This document shows positions 1 to 5,154 of a stretch of 10,591 bases of DNA, one piece after another. The stretch lies in assembly GCA_964502665.1 (NCBI GenBank), contig CAZCXP010000090.1, forward strand, positions 1 through 10,591, in the 5' to 3' direction. A program made the translations under genes and the position numbers. Source of the DNA: SOKG01 sp964502665. GTDB lineage: Bacteria; Chloroflexota; Dehalococcoidia; SZUA-161. The notes beneath the pieces are model-generated. The model was not told where the DNA came from and did no database searches. It was given only the letters and a program-made list of their open reading frames with translations. Each line of letters begins with the position of its first letter. The stretch's first letter is position 1.

Positions 1-98
1 AGGATGTGGCCAATGCTGTGGTTTTCCTTGCCTCAGAGGAGGCAGGCTATATCACCGGCCATGTGCTGAATGTCGATGGCGGGATGGTTATGACATGA
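1..98 (+). CDS. fabG: 3-oxoacyl-ACP reductase (SDR family), C-terminal end only
   Basis: Partial gene cut by the window edge. The open frame begins at base 3 and gives 31 residues before TGA at 96-98. They include VVFLASEEAGYITGHVLNVD followed by GGM, which is the classic C-terminal block of short-chain dehydrogenase/reductases of the FabG type (the FLAS and ITG...DGG motifs close the Rossmann fold near the tetramer interface). FabG reduces 3-oxoacyl-ACP with NADPH in the cytosolic fatty-acid elongation cycle. The catalytic Ser-Tyr-Lys and the cofactor-binding glycines lie outside the window, so another SDR cannot be excluded. The acpP gene about 500 bp downstream on the same strand favours FabG. 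The stop is 57 bp before the preferred nusB start, consistent with co-transcription. Confidence 0.75.
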   Translation, partial: DVANAVVFLASEEAGYITGHVLNVDGGMVMT

Positions 99-146
99 GC
101 GATTCCTATCAGTATGTTCACTCGCTGGTCGGCAGCCTTCCTGGTT

Positions 147-152
147 GAGGGA
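147..152 (+). promoter_or_regulatory. Shine-Dalgarno that decides the nusB start
   Basis: GAGGGA with about 5 bases between the GAGG core and the ATG at 156. The alternative in-frame ATG at 114 has no purine-rich element in front of it, so this site supports the shorter 138-residue NusB. Confidence 0.6.
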
Positions 153-155
153 CTT

Positions 156-572
156 ATGGCACATGTAAGGCGCAAGGCCAGAATCGTAGCACTTCAATCG
201 CTGTTTGAGAGCGATTCATCAGGGCACGCCCCGGAAATCTGCTTGGGCTGGCTGGCTGAGGAGCGAATGTTGCCCGAACCAGCTTCATCATACGCACGGG
301 AGCTGATCAGAGGTGTGCTCGAGAACAAAGACCGAATTGACTCCCTGATCAAGGCCCATGCCCCTAACTGGCCTGTGGAGCAGCTCTCAGCCATCGACAG
401 GAATATCCTGAGGCTTGCAATCTTTGAGATTTTGATAGAAAATAAGGTGCCGCTAAAGGCAGCCATAAACGAGGCAGTAGAACTGGCCAAGACCTTTGGC
501 AGCTACAACTCATCCAAGTTCATCAATGGAGTCCTGGGGGCCATTAGCCATGTTCGAGTCGACAGCCGATAG
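156..572 (+). CDS. nusB: Transcription antitermination factor NusB
   Basis: Predicted 138-residue all-helical RNA-binding protein. NusB pairs with NusE (ribosomal protein S10) and binds boxA RNA in rRNA leaders and lambdoid nut sites, keeping RNA polymerase processive. Family signatures seen are the basic start MAHVRRKARIVALQSLFE, the central run ending in LSAIDRNILRLAIFEIL, and the C-terminal block with PLKAAINEAVELAKTF followed by SSKFINGVLGAI. An in-frame ATG at 114 would add 14 residues, but they do not resemble NusB and have no Shine-Dalgarno. The ATG at 156 has GAGGGA at 147-152, and starting there gives a typical NusB length. It lies between fabG and acpP on the same strand. I see no odd residues. 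Confidence 0.93.
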   Translation: MAHVRRKARIVALQSLFESDSSGHAPEICLGWLAEERMLPEPASSYARELIRGVLENKDRIDSLIKAHAPNWPVEQLSAIDRNILRLAIFEILIENKVPLKAAINEAVELAKTFGSYNSSKFINGVLGAISHVRVDSR

Positions 573-613
573 TTGTCAATCCAGCGCGCAATATATCAGA
601 AGGGGGTTACAGG

Positions 614-874
614 ATGGCAACCGTTCTTGAGCGGGTAAGAAAGATCATCGTAGAGCAGTTAGGCGTCGAAGAGTCGGAAGTAAAACCCGATGCATCTTTC
701 GTCGATGATCTCAACGCTGACTCCCTCGATTTAGTAGAGTTAGTAATGTCCCTCGAGGAGGAGTTCAGCAACGAATCGAAACGCCTAGAAATCCCTGATG
801 AGGACGCCGAGAAGATAAAAACCGTGCAAGACGCGGTTGATTATCTCAAAGAGCAGGGCATGGAAGACGATTAG
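614..874 (+). CDS. acpP: Acyl carrier protein
   Basis: Small acidic 86-residue protein that carries growing acyl chains on a 4'-phosphopantetheine arm in cytosolic fatty-acid synthesis. The attachment site is Ser37 in the strictly conserved DADSLDLVELVM motif at the start of helix II. The N-terminal helix (ERVRKIIVEQLGV) and the C-terminal TVQDAVDYLKEQG also match the family. It is longer than E. coli AcpP (78 residues). About five of the extra residues lie between EEEF (48-51) and EIPDED (59-64), in the segment SNESKRL that joins the recognition helix to helix III, and the rest are at the C-terminus. A strong ribosome site, AAGGGGG at 600-606, lies 7 bases before the ATG. It follows nusB by 41 bp on the same strand and precedes a long gene-free stretch with a terminator-like hairpin. 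Confidence 0.96.
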   Translation: MATVLERVRKIIVEQLGVEESEVKPDASFVDDLNADSLDLVELVMSLEEEFSNESKRLEIPDEDAEKIKTVQDAVDYLKEQGMEDD

Positions 875-991
875 CAGTCCCGCCGAAGGCTCCACCACCC
901 GAACGAGAAACACCGGGGAAGCTGCGGAGGGATCGCCAAATCATTTGCTCTAATAAATTCAATTATTCTTCATCATAGACCCCAGGGCCGC

Positions 992-1009
992 AACCCCGGA
1001 GAGGGGGTT
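992..1009 (+). repeat. Small GC-rich hairpin
   Basis: AACCCC (992-997) and GGGGTT (1004-1009) can form a 6-bp stem around a 6-base loop just upstream of the terminator-like hairpin. No proper T-tract follows, so on its own it is a weak candidate for RNA 3'-end structure. Confidence 0.3.
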
Positions 1010-1023
1010 TGCTCAAGTCCCCA

Positions 1024-1070
1024 GCCCGCGATGACGTTGTCTGTCTGCAAACGCGGGCCTCTCTTTTTTT
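1024..1070 (+). terminator. Possible rho-independent terminator downstream of acpP
   Basis: A perfect 7-bp GC-only stem, GCCCGCG (1024-1030) pairing with CGCGGGC (1052-1058), encloses a 21-base loop and is followed by CTCTCTTTTTTT, with seven Ts at 1064-1070. Part of the loop can also pair (TTG 1037-1039 with CAA 1048-1050). Stem plus T-tract fits intrinsic termination of the fabG-nusB-acpP transcript, but the loop is larger than usual and the site is 150 bp past the acpP stop. Confidence 0.45.
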
Positions 1071-1175
1071 GCTCGCGAAGGCAACCCCCACAGCACACAT
1101 ACACTGAGAATCAGCCTTGCAGAATACCACTCGATCCGAAAAAGAGCGATTACTTTGAAGAACCGTGGGTACGGC

Positions 1176-1209
1176 TGGGTAGGTTGCCCGACGTCGGGCA
1201 ACCTACCCA
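1176..1209. repeat. Perfect 34-bp palindrome
   Basis: Each arm is 17 bases, TGGGTAGGTTGCCCGAC, followed directly by its exact reverse complement with no spacer. The symmetry centre lies between 1192 and 1193 inside GACGTC. The flanking pair 1175/1210 (C and C) breaks the symmetry. As RNA it would form a long hairpin from either strand, but no T-tract follows on either side. Because it is palindromic, both strands can be read as the same peptide core GRLPDVGQPT, which explains two spurious open frames here. It is probably a dispersed repeat or an extragenic hairpin element, and a protein-binding site is possible. Confidence 0.85.
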
Positions 1210-1236
1210 CTGAACGAAGTGAAGGGAGAGGGGCAG

Positions 1237-1310
1237 CGAAGCAATCCCCCCACAAATACGCTCAAGATTGCTTCGTCCCCCGATGAATCGGGGTCCTCGC
1301 AATGACACAG
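1237..1310. repeat. REP-like interspersed repeat cassette
   Basis: Two nested symmetries are visible. The outer one is CGAAGCAATC (1237-1246) and its exact complement GATTGCTTCG (1266-1275), separated by 19 bases. The inner one is CCCCGAT (1278-1284) and ATCGGGG (1287-1293) with a 2-base loop, followed by CCTCGCAATGACACAG. Read on the minus strand, part of the element gives CHCEDPDSSGDEAI. From general knowledge, peptides of this CHCE..DEAI type mark short extragenic repeats scattered in many environmental bacterial genomes. Only one full copy, plus the facing half at 1237-1246, is inside the window, so the multi-copy nature is inferred. Confidence 0.6.
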
Positions 1311-1367
1311 GGAGCTGGCAACACCAACTTCGTCTCCAACGGCTATTCTTGGGCCTCGATAGCTTCG

Positions 1368-1396
1368 TTGACTTGATATAGGGGCTGTGCTATCAT
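1368..1396 (+). promoter_or_regulatory. Sigma70-type promoter for the TSUP-UDG-ftsK-accDA operon
   Basis: A -35 box TTGACT (1368-1373, 5 of 6 to consensus) and a -10 box TATCAT (1391-1396, 5 of 6) are separated by exactly 17 bases. The start of transcription would fall near 1403, only about 11 bases before the ATG at 1414. The first gene would therefore have a very short leader without a clear Shine-Dalgarno. No equally good promoter was noticed between here and 6953, so it may drive all five downstream genes. Confidence 0.65.
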
Positions 1397-1413
1397 TCGA
1401 GCGATAAGCAGTT

Positions 1414-1773
1414 ATGCAAAGAAAGGCGGTCTGGTATTTAGCAGCGGGGGCAGGAGCGGGGCTGCTGGCCGGGTTCCTGGGGATCGGTGGCGGAATCATC
1501 CTGGTCCCGGCAATGACCGGATTCCTATATCTCAACCAGCATAAGGCTCACGGCACTTCGCTTGCCATCATAGTTCCCATCGCTTTGGTGGGCGCCCTGG
1601 TATATGGCTTGCGAGGAGATGTCGACTGGGAGTGGGTGGCAATAATAGGCGCCGGAAGCATCATAGGTACCGTGGTGGGGGCGAAGCTGATGATGAAGGT
1701 GCCCGCCCACAGGCTGCGGCAGGCTTTCGGCGTGTACACCATAGCTATTGCCGCCATACTGTTCCTGAGGTAG
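1414..1773 (+). CDS. Half-size TSUP (TauE/SafE-type) membrane protein, first of a pair
   Basis: 119 residues with about four hydrophobic segments (roughly 6-35, 47-65, 72-92 and 101-118). It has the TSUP signature GFLGIGGGIILVPAM near residues 25-39 and the HGTSLAIIVP stretch typical of the repeat. TSUP permeases are usually about 250 residues with two related halves, and they export small anions such as sulfite, sulfonates or organosulfur compounds. This protein carries one half only, so it probably pairs with the next gene or forms homodimers. The substrate cannot be read from sequence. The ATG has no clear ribosome site, and the promoter at 1368-1396 predicts a leader of about 11 bases. 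It ends in TAG, 11 bp before the second half-TSUP, which is in a different frame. Confidence 0.82.
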   Translation: MQRKAVWYLAAGAGAGLLAGFLGIGGGIILVPAMTGFLYLNQHKAHGTSLAIIVPIALVGALVYGLRGDVDWEWVAIIGAGSIIGTVVGAKLMMKVPAHRLRQAFGVYTIAIAAILFLR

Positions 1774-1784
1774 GTCAAGAGTAC

Positions 1785-2201
1785 ATGGACATTACGATTG
1801 GGGACATCGTGATTGCCCTTGCCGTGGGTTTGATCGCTGGAGTACTCAGCGGGATGCTCGGCATAGGCGGAGGCACGATTGCGATCCCGGGGCTGGTTCT
1901 ACTCTTGGGAGTTGAACAGCATACTGCGCAGGGCGTTGCACTCAGCGCCATGCTGCTGACAGCCCTGGTTGGGGCCGTTGTGCATTACCGCCAGGAAAAC
2001 GTGAATCTGAGCATGGCGGTGTGGATTGCCCCGGGCGCAGTTGCCTTCTCGCTGCTTGGAGCCTGGGCAGCGGGTATGGTTACTGCCGAATGGCTAACTC
2101 GCGTCTTTGCCATCGCCTTGCTGGTTATTGGGTGCAGGATGTTACTGTTCAGCCCCCTGCGAAAGCAGGGGCAGGCGAGGAGGTCGAGGTGTCACCACTA
2201 G
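1785..2201 (+). CDS. Half-size TSUP (TauE/SafE-type) membrane protein, second of a pair
   Basis: 138 residues with about four hydrophobic segments (roughly 5-42, 47-66, 72-97 and 103-122) and a short basic tail (RKQGQARRSR). The motif GMLGIGGGTIAIPGL parallels the GFLGIGGGIILVPAM of the upstream gene, and QHTAQGVALSAMLL parallels its QHKAHGTSLAIIV, so the two are homologous repeats encoded separately. Start: ATG at 1785, 11 bp after the previous stop, with only a distant GAGG (1767-1770) as a ribosome site. An ATG at 1632 in this frame would add residues read out of frame through the first TSUP gene, so I reject it. The 3' end overlaps the glycosylase start by 13 bp. Transported substrate is unknown. 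Confidence 0.82.
   Translation: MDITIGDIVIALAVGLIAGVLSGMLGIGGGTIAIPGLVLLLGVEQHTAQGVALSAMLLTALVGAVVHYRQENVNLSMAVWIAPGAVAFSLLGAWAAGMVTAEWLTRVFAIALLVIGCRMLLFSPLRKQGQARRSRCHH
2177..2183 (+). promoter_or_regulatory. Shine-Dalgarno that decides the GTG start of the glycosylase
   Basis: GAGGAGG, 5 bases before the GTG at 2189, lies inside the last codons of the second TSUP gene. It is one of the strongest ribosome sites in the window and fixes a non-ATG start overlapping the previous gene. Confidence 0.7.
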
Positions 2202-2788
2202 CTGAGCTCTACCAGAGGATAGCGGCTTGCCGGGACTGCGAGGAGCTGGCCAGAACCCGCACCAAGGTAGTCCCCGGCGACGGACCAGAGAACGCCGAGA
2301 TAGTGTTCATCGGGGAGGCACCAGGCTTTCACGAGGACCAACAAGGGCTGCCTTTTGTGGGCCAAGCGGGTCAATTCCTCGACTATCTGCTCAACTCCAT
2401 CGGCCTCAAGCGCAGCGATGTCTACATCTGCAACGTGATGAAATGCCGCCCTCCGGGGAACCGCGACCCCCTCCCCACCGAAATCACGAACTGTCAGAAG
2501 TGGCTCGACCTGCAGCTTGAGCTGATCTCACCCAAGATGGTCGTTACCCTCGGCCGTTACTCACTGGCAAAATTCTTCCCCGGAGAAGCCATCAGCAAGA
2601 TTCATGGGAAGGAACGAAGGCAAAATAACGTGATCTACTACCCCATGTATCACCCTGCCGCTGCCCTGCACCAGCAGAGCCTGCGCCAGACAATCGAGGC
2701 CGATATGCTCCGAATACCCTCCATACTTGCTCGAAGCGAGGAGGTAGAGGAAGAGGAGAGCAAGCCGCAACAGCTATCCATGTTTTAG
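2189..2788 (+). CDS. Uracil-DNA glycosylase, family 4 (Fe-S, UDGa type)
   Basis: 199 residues. The enzyme removes uracil from DNA, arising from cytosine deamination or dUTP incorporation, and starts base-excision repair in the cytoplasm. Family-4 features are all visible. Four cysteines for a [4Fe-4S] cluster are Cys14, Cys17, Cys86 and Cys102, and the 16-residue step between the last two matches thermophile UDGa. The uracil-pocket motif is GEAPGFHEDQQGLPFVGQAG (42-61), CRPPGNRDP surrounds the third cysteine, and the late catalytic motif is YHPAAALHQ. The end QQLSMF resembles the family tail. I chose GTG at 2189 because GAGGAGG (2177-2183) sits 5 bases before it and the protein then begins at the usual place before CxxC. 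The frame stays open upstream but gives unrelated residues. It overlaps the TSUP gene by 13 bp, suggesting translational coupling. Confidence 0.93.
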   Translation: MSPLAELYQRIAACRDCEELARTRTKVVPGDGPENAEIVFIGEAPGFHEDQQGLPFVGQAGQFLDYLLNSIGLKRSDVYICNVMKCRPPGNRDPLPTEITNCQKWLDLQLELISPKMVVTLGRYSLAKFFPGEAISKIHGKERRQNNVIYYPMYHPAAALHQQSLRQTIEADMLRIPSILARSEEVEEEESKPQQLSMF

Positions 2789-2802
2789 GAAAAGGCATAG
2801 AT

Positions 2803-5154
2803 ATGGCAAGAGCGAAGTCCAAAAACCTCTCTGGCTCCGGTGCATCCAGGAGCTTCTTAGCCTACCAGTGGATGGTGCTGAGGGTTGTCGTGCTGGGGGC
2901 ATGTCTGGGACTGATAGTGTTCTTCCGCAACGAACTCGCCGGAGCCATTTTTGGGACCATAGGTTTTGGGCTTGTCCTGTGGCTTGCCTGGGTGGGAGTT
3001 GTTATCCTCGTACTATGGAAGCTAAGACGGCGCAGCCTGCTCAGACGGTGGAACATCTGGCTGGGCACCCTTTCCTTAACCATAGCAATTTGGGCCATAC
3101 TCTCCCTGTTCCACCCCTCCGGACTCATGATCGGCAAAGTCGAATTCGCCGAGGTAAGCCTGGGTGGGGGGGCAGGAGAGTACTTGCTCGGCGACCAAGG
3201 GGCTGCTGTCCCCTCAGCCTTGCGGCTCGCACTTCTCATCCTGGTGGGGATAGGGCTTGTCGCTCCCCGCACCAGCTTTGGATTTCTCAGACTTCTGGTC
3301 CAGGCAGCAAGGGCAACGGGGTTAGCAACCCTTTCCGCGGCCTCGCGGCTTCTTACCGGATTAAGACACCGGGTAGCTCAGTTGTACCACAGGTATCCTC
3401 TCCATCGGTTGCTGATAGGAGCGCTCGTTGCCCTGAACCAGGGGATACGCCGTCGCCTTGCAGCTCAATTCAAGAAAGCAAAGGAGCCCTTGACCTCCGA
3501 GCTTGACGCGGATCAAGCTATGGCCGGACCTGAAGCAGCGACCGGCCAAAGGCCGCCGCGCGAGGCAGCCATTGCCACCGAGGAGACGATAGAGACAACT
3601 CCTGCTGCCAAAGAGCCAGCCCCTAGGCCTGCTGTCCCCGGAAAGGCTCAGTTGCCCCCCCTCGAGCTCCTCGACAAAGCACCCGAGACCGAGTTCACTA
3701 CGGTGGACAACGAGCAGCGGGCAAGGCTGATTGAGGAGGCCCTTGCCAGCTATGGGGTAGAGGCCAGAGTGGTGCAAATAAACCCCGGGCCTTCCGTTAC
3801 CCAGTTTGGCATCGAGCCGGGCTGGACTCGCAAGTACAGGCGTGTGGTGGAGCGCGACCAGCAGGGCAAGGTTAGGCTGGACAAAGATGGTATCCCCATA
3901 GAGAGGCAGGAGGAGGTATCCAAAACGAGGGTAAAGGTGGAGCGTATCACTGCCCTGGCCAATAACCTTGCCCTCGCCTTGGCCTCACCCAGCATCAGAA
4001 TCGAAGCCCCGGTTCCAGGGAAACCCCTGGTGGGAATAGAGGTTCCCAACACCACCAGCGCTCTGGTACGCCTCAGGAGCGTGGTTGACAGTCCAGCCTT
4101 CCTGAGGATGAGGGCGAAATCAAGCCTCGCCTTGGCATTGGGCAAAGGGACCGCTGGTGAGGCCGTAGCCGCTGATCTTTCCAAGATGCCTCACCTGCTC
4201 ATTGCCGGCGAGACAGGAAGCGGCAAAACGGTGTGCATTAATTCCATTGTCACTTGCTTGCTAATGCAGAACCTGCCGCAGGATATGCGTATGCTGCTTA
4301 TCGACCCTAAGCGCGTGGAGTTAGTGAACTTCTCTGGTGTGCCTCATCTCATATCGCCGGTGGTCGTTGAAATCGATAAGGCGATCGAGGCCCTGCGCAG
4401 GGTCATCCGGGAGATGGATAACCGCTATCACAAGTTCGCATCGGTGGGGGTGCGCAACATCGAGGGCTACAACCGCAGCCAGTTGATAACCGAGCCCCTG
4501 CCCTATCTGGTGGTCATCATCGATGAATTGGCTCACCTTATGATGACTGCAGCCGAGGTGGTTGAGCCCTCCATTTGCCGTCTAGCCCAACTGTCGCGGG
4601 CCACCGGCATCCATCTTATCATCGCGACCCAACGTCCCTCCGTGGACGTGGTCACTGGACTGATCAAGGCCAATTTCCCCACCAGGGTAGCCTTTGCCGT
4701 AACCTCTATTGTGGATTCTCGCACCATTCTTGATGCCGGTGGTGCGGAGAAGCTACTGGGGCGAGGTGATATGCTTTATATGCCGCCCGATGCTGCCAAG
4801 CCCAAACGACTGCGGGGCTGCTTTGCCTCCGACCAGGAGATAGACAGAGTGGTCAAATTCTGGAAACAGAGACAAGACCTATACGCACCCCCCCCGGAGG
4901 ACGCTGTGGCCAAAGCCTTCGCCTCGATATCGGTTGAGGAGACAGCGGACCACGATCCCTTGCTGGCGACAGCGAGGAGACTGGCCAGGGACAGCTCTCA
5001 CATCTCCACCTCGCTTATCCAGCGCCGCCTCCACGTCGGTTATCCGCGGGCAGCGAGGATCATGGACACTCTGGAGAGGGAAGGGGTTATCCTCCGTAGT
5101 GAACCGGGTAGTCCCGCGGAGGTTATTGAAGTAGAAGAAGAGGGGGAGGAATGA
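2803..5154 (+). CDS. ftsK: DNA translocase FtsK/SpoIIIE
   Basis: 783 residues, close to Bacillus SpoIIIE in length. It is a septum-anchored hexameric ATPase that pumps chromosomal DNA during division and helps resolve chromosome dimers with Xer recombinases. The layout is complete. Four N-terminal membrane segments lie at about 19-41, 46-72, 84-104 and 138-157. A charged Pro/Ala/Glu-rich linker follows (about 226-300), then the alpha domain, including IEAPVPGKPLVGIEVPN. The RecA-like beta domain has Walker A GETGSGKT at 469-476 and Walker B VVIIDELAHL with Asp574-Glu575. The C-terminal winged-helix gamma domain (about 718-775, YPRAARIMDTLEREGV) reads KOPS-like polarity sequences. Start: ATG with AAAGG (2790-2794) 8 bases upstream, 14 bp after the glycosylase stop. 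The TGA overlaps the accDA ATG by 4 bp. Confidence 0.96.
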   Translation: MARAKSKNLSGSGASRSFLAYQWMVLRVVVLGACLGLIVFFRNELAGAIFGTIGFGLVLWLAWVGVVILVLWKLRRRSLLRRWNIWLGTLSLTIAIWAILSLFHPSGLMIGKVEFAEVSLGGGAGEYLLGDQGAAVPSALRLALLILVGIGLVAPRTSFGFLRLLVQAARATGLATLSAASRLLTGLRHRVAQLYHRYPLHRLLIGALVALNQGIRRRLAAQFKKAKEPLTSELDADQAMAGPEAATGQRPPREAAIATEETIETTPAAKEPAPRPAVPGKAQLPPLELLDKAPETEFTTVDNEQRARLIEEALASYGVEARVVQINPGPSVTQFGIEPGWTRKYRRVVERDQQGKVRLDKDGIPIERQEEVSKTRVKVERITALANNLALALASPSIRIEAPVPGKPLVGIEVPNTTSALVRLRSVVDSPAFLRMRAKSSLALALGKGTAGEAVAADLSKMPHLLIAGETGSGKTVCINSIVTCLLMQNLPQDMRMLLIDPKRVELVNFSGVPHLISPVVVEIDKAIEALRRVIREMDNRYHKFASVGVRNIEGYNRSQLITEPLPYLVVIIDELAHLMMTAAEVVEPSICRLAQLSRATGIHLIIATQRPSVDVVTGLIKANFPTRVAFAVTSIVDSRTILDAGGAEKLLGRGDMLYMPPDAAKPKRLRGCFASDQEIDRVVKFWKQRQDLYAPPPEDAVAKAFASISVEETADHDPLLATARRLARDSSHISTSLIQRRLHVGYPRAARIMDTLEREGVILRSEPGSPAEVIEVEEEGEE

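Larger units (their letters stand above)
875..1413. other. 539-bp gene-free stretch between acpP and the TSUP operon
   Basis: No coding region here is convincing. Open frames on both strands encode low-complexity or palindrome-derived peptides. The stretch holds, in order, a GC-rich hairpin and terminator-like structure (992-1070), a featureless part (about 1071-1175), a perfect 34-bp palindrome (1176-1209), a REP-like inverted-repeat cassette (1237-1310), and a sigma70-type promoter (1368-1396). The bases between acpP and about 990 show nothing I can name. Confidence 0.7.

Noticed and set aside
114..155. Longer NusB start at the ATG at 114
   Set aside because: The 14 added residues are unlike NusB and have no ribosome site; the ATG at 156 has one and matches the family start.
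1031..1213. 60-codon plus-strand frame in the same gap
   Set aside because: It reads through the hairpin, T-tract and palindrome. The palindrome gives the same peptide core on both strands, which shows a repeat-derived artefact.
1013..1255. 80-codon minus-strand frame in the acpP-TSUP gap
   Set aside because: It is translated from the terminator-like hairpin and the 34-bp palindrome; no protein-like pattern or ribosome site was seen.
1203..1535. 110-codon minus-strand frame over the REP-like cassette and the start of the TSUP gene
   Set aside because: It contains the CHCE..DEAI repeat-derived peptide and is antisense to a convincing gene.
2021..2188. N-terminal extension of the uracil-DNA glycosylase
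   Set aside because: The upstream residues are the out-of-frame reading of the TSUP gene; the GTG at 2189 has a strong Shine-Dalgarno and gives the normal family length.
1414..2201. A single frameshifted full-length TSUP gene
   Set aside because: Each half has its own plausible start and stop, an 11-bp gap separates them, and both are complete repeats. An indel error is possible but not favoured.
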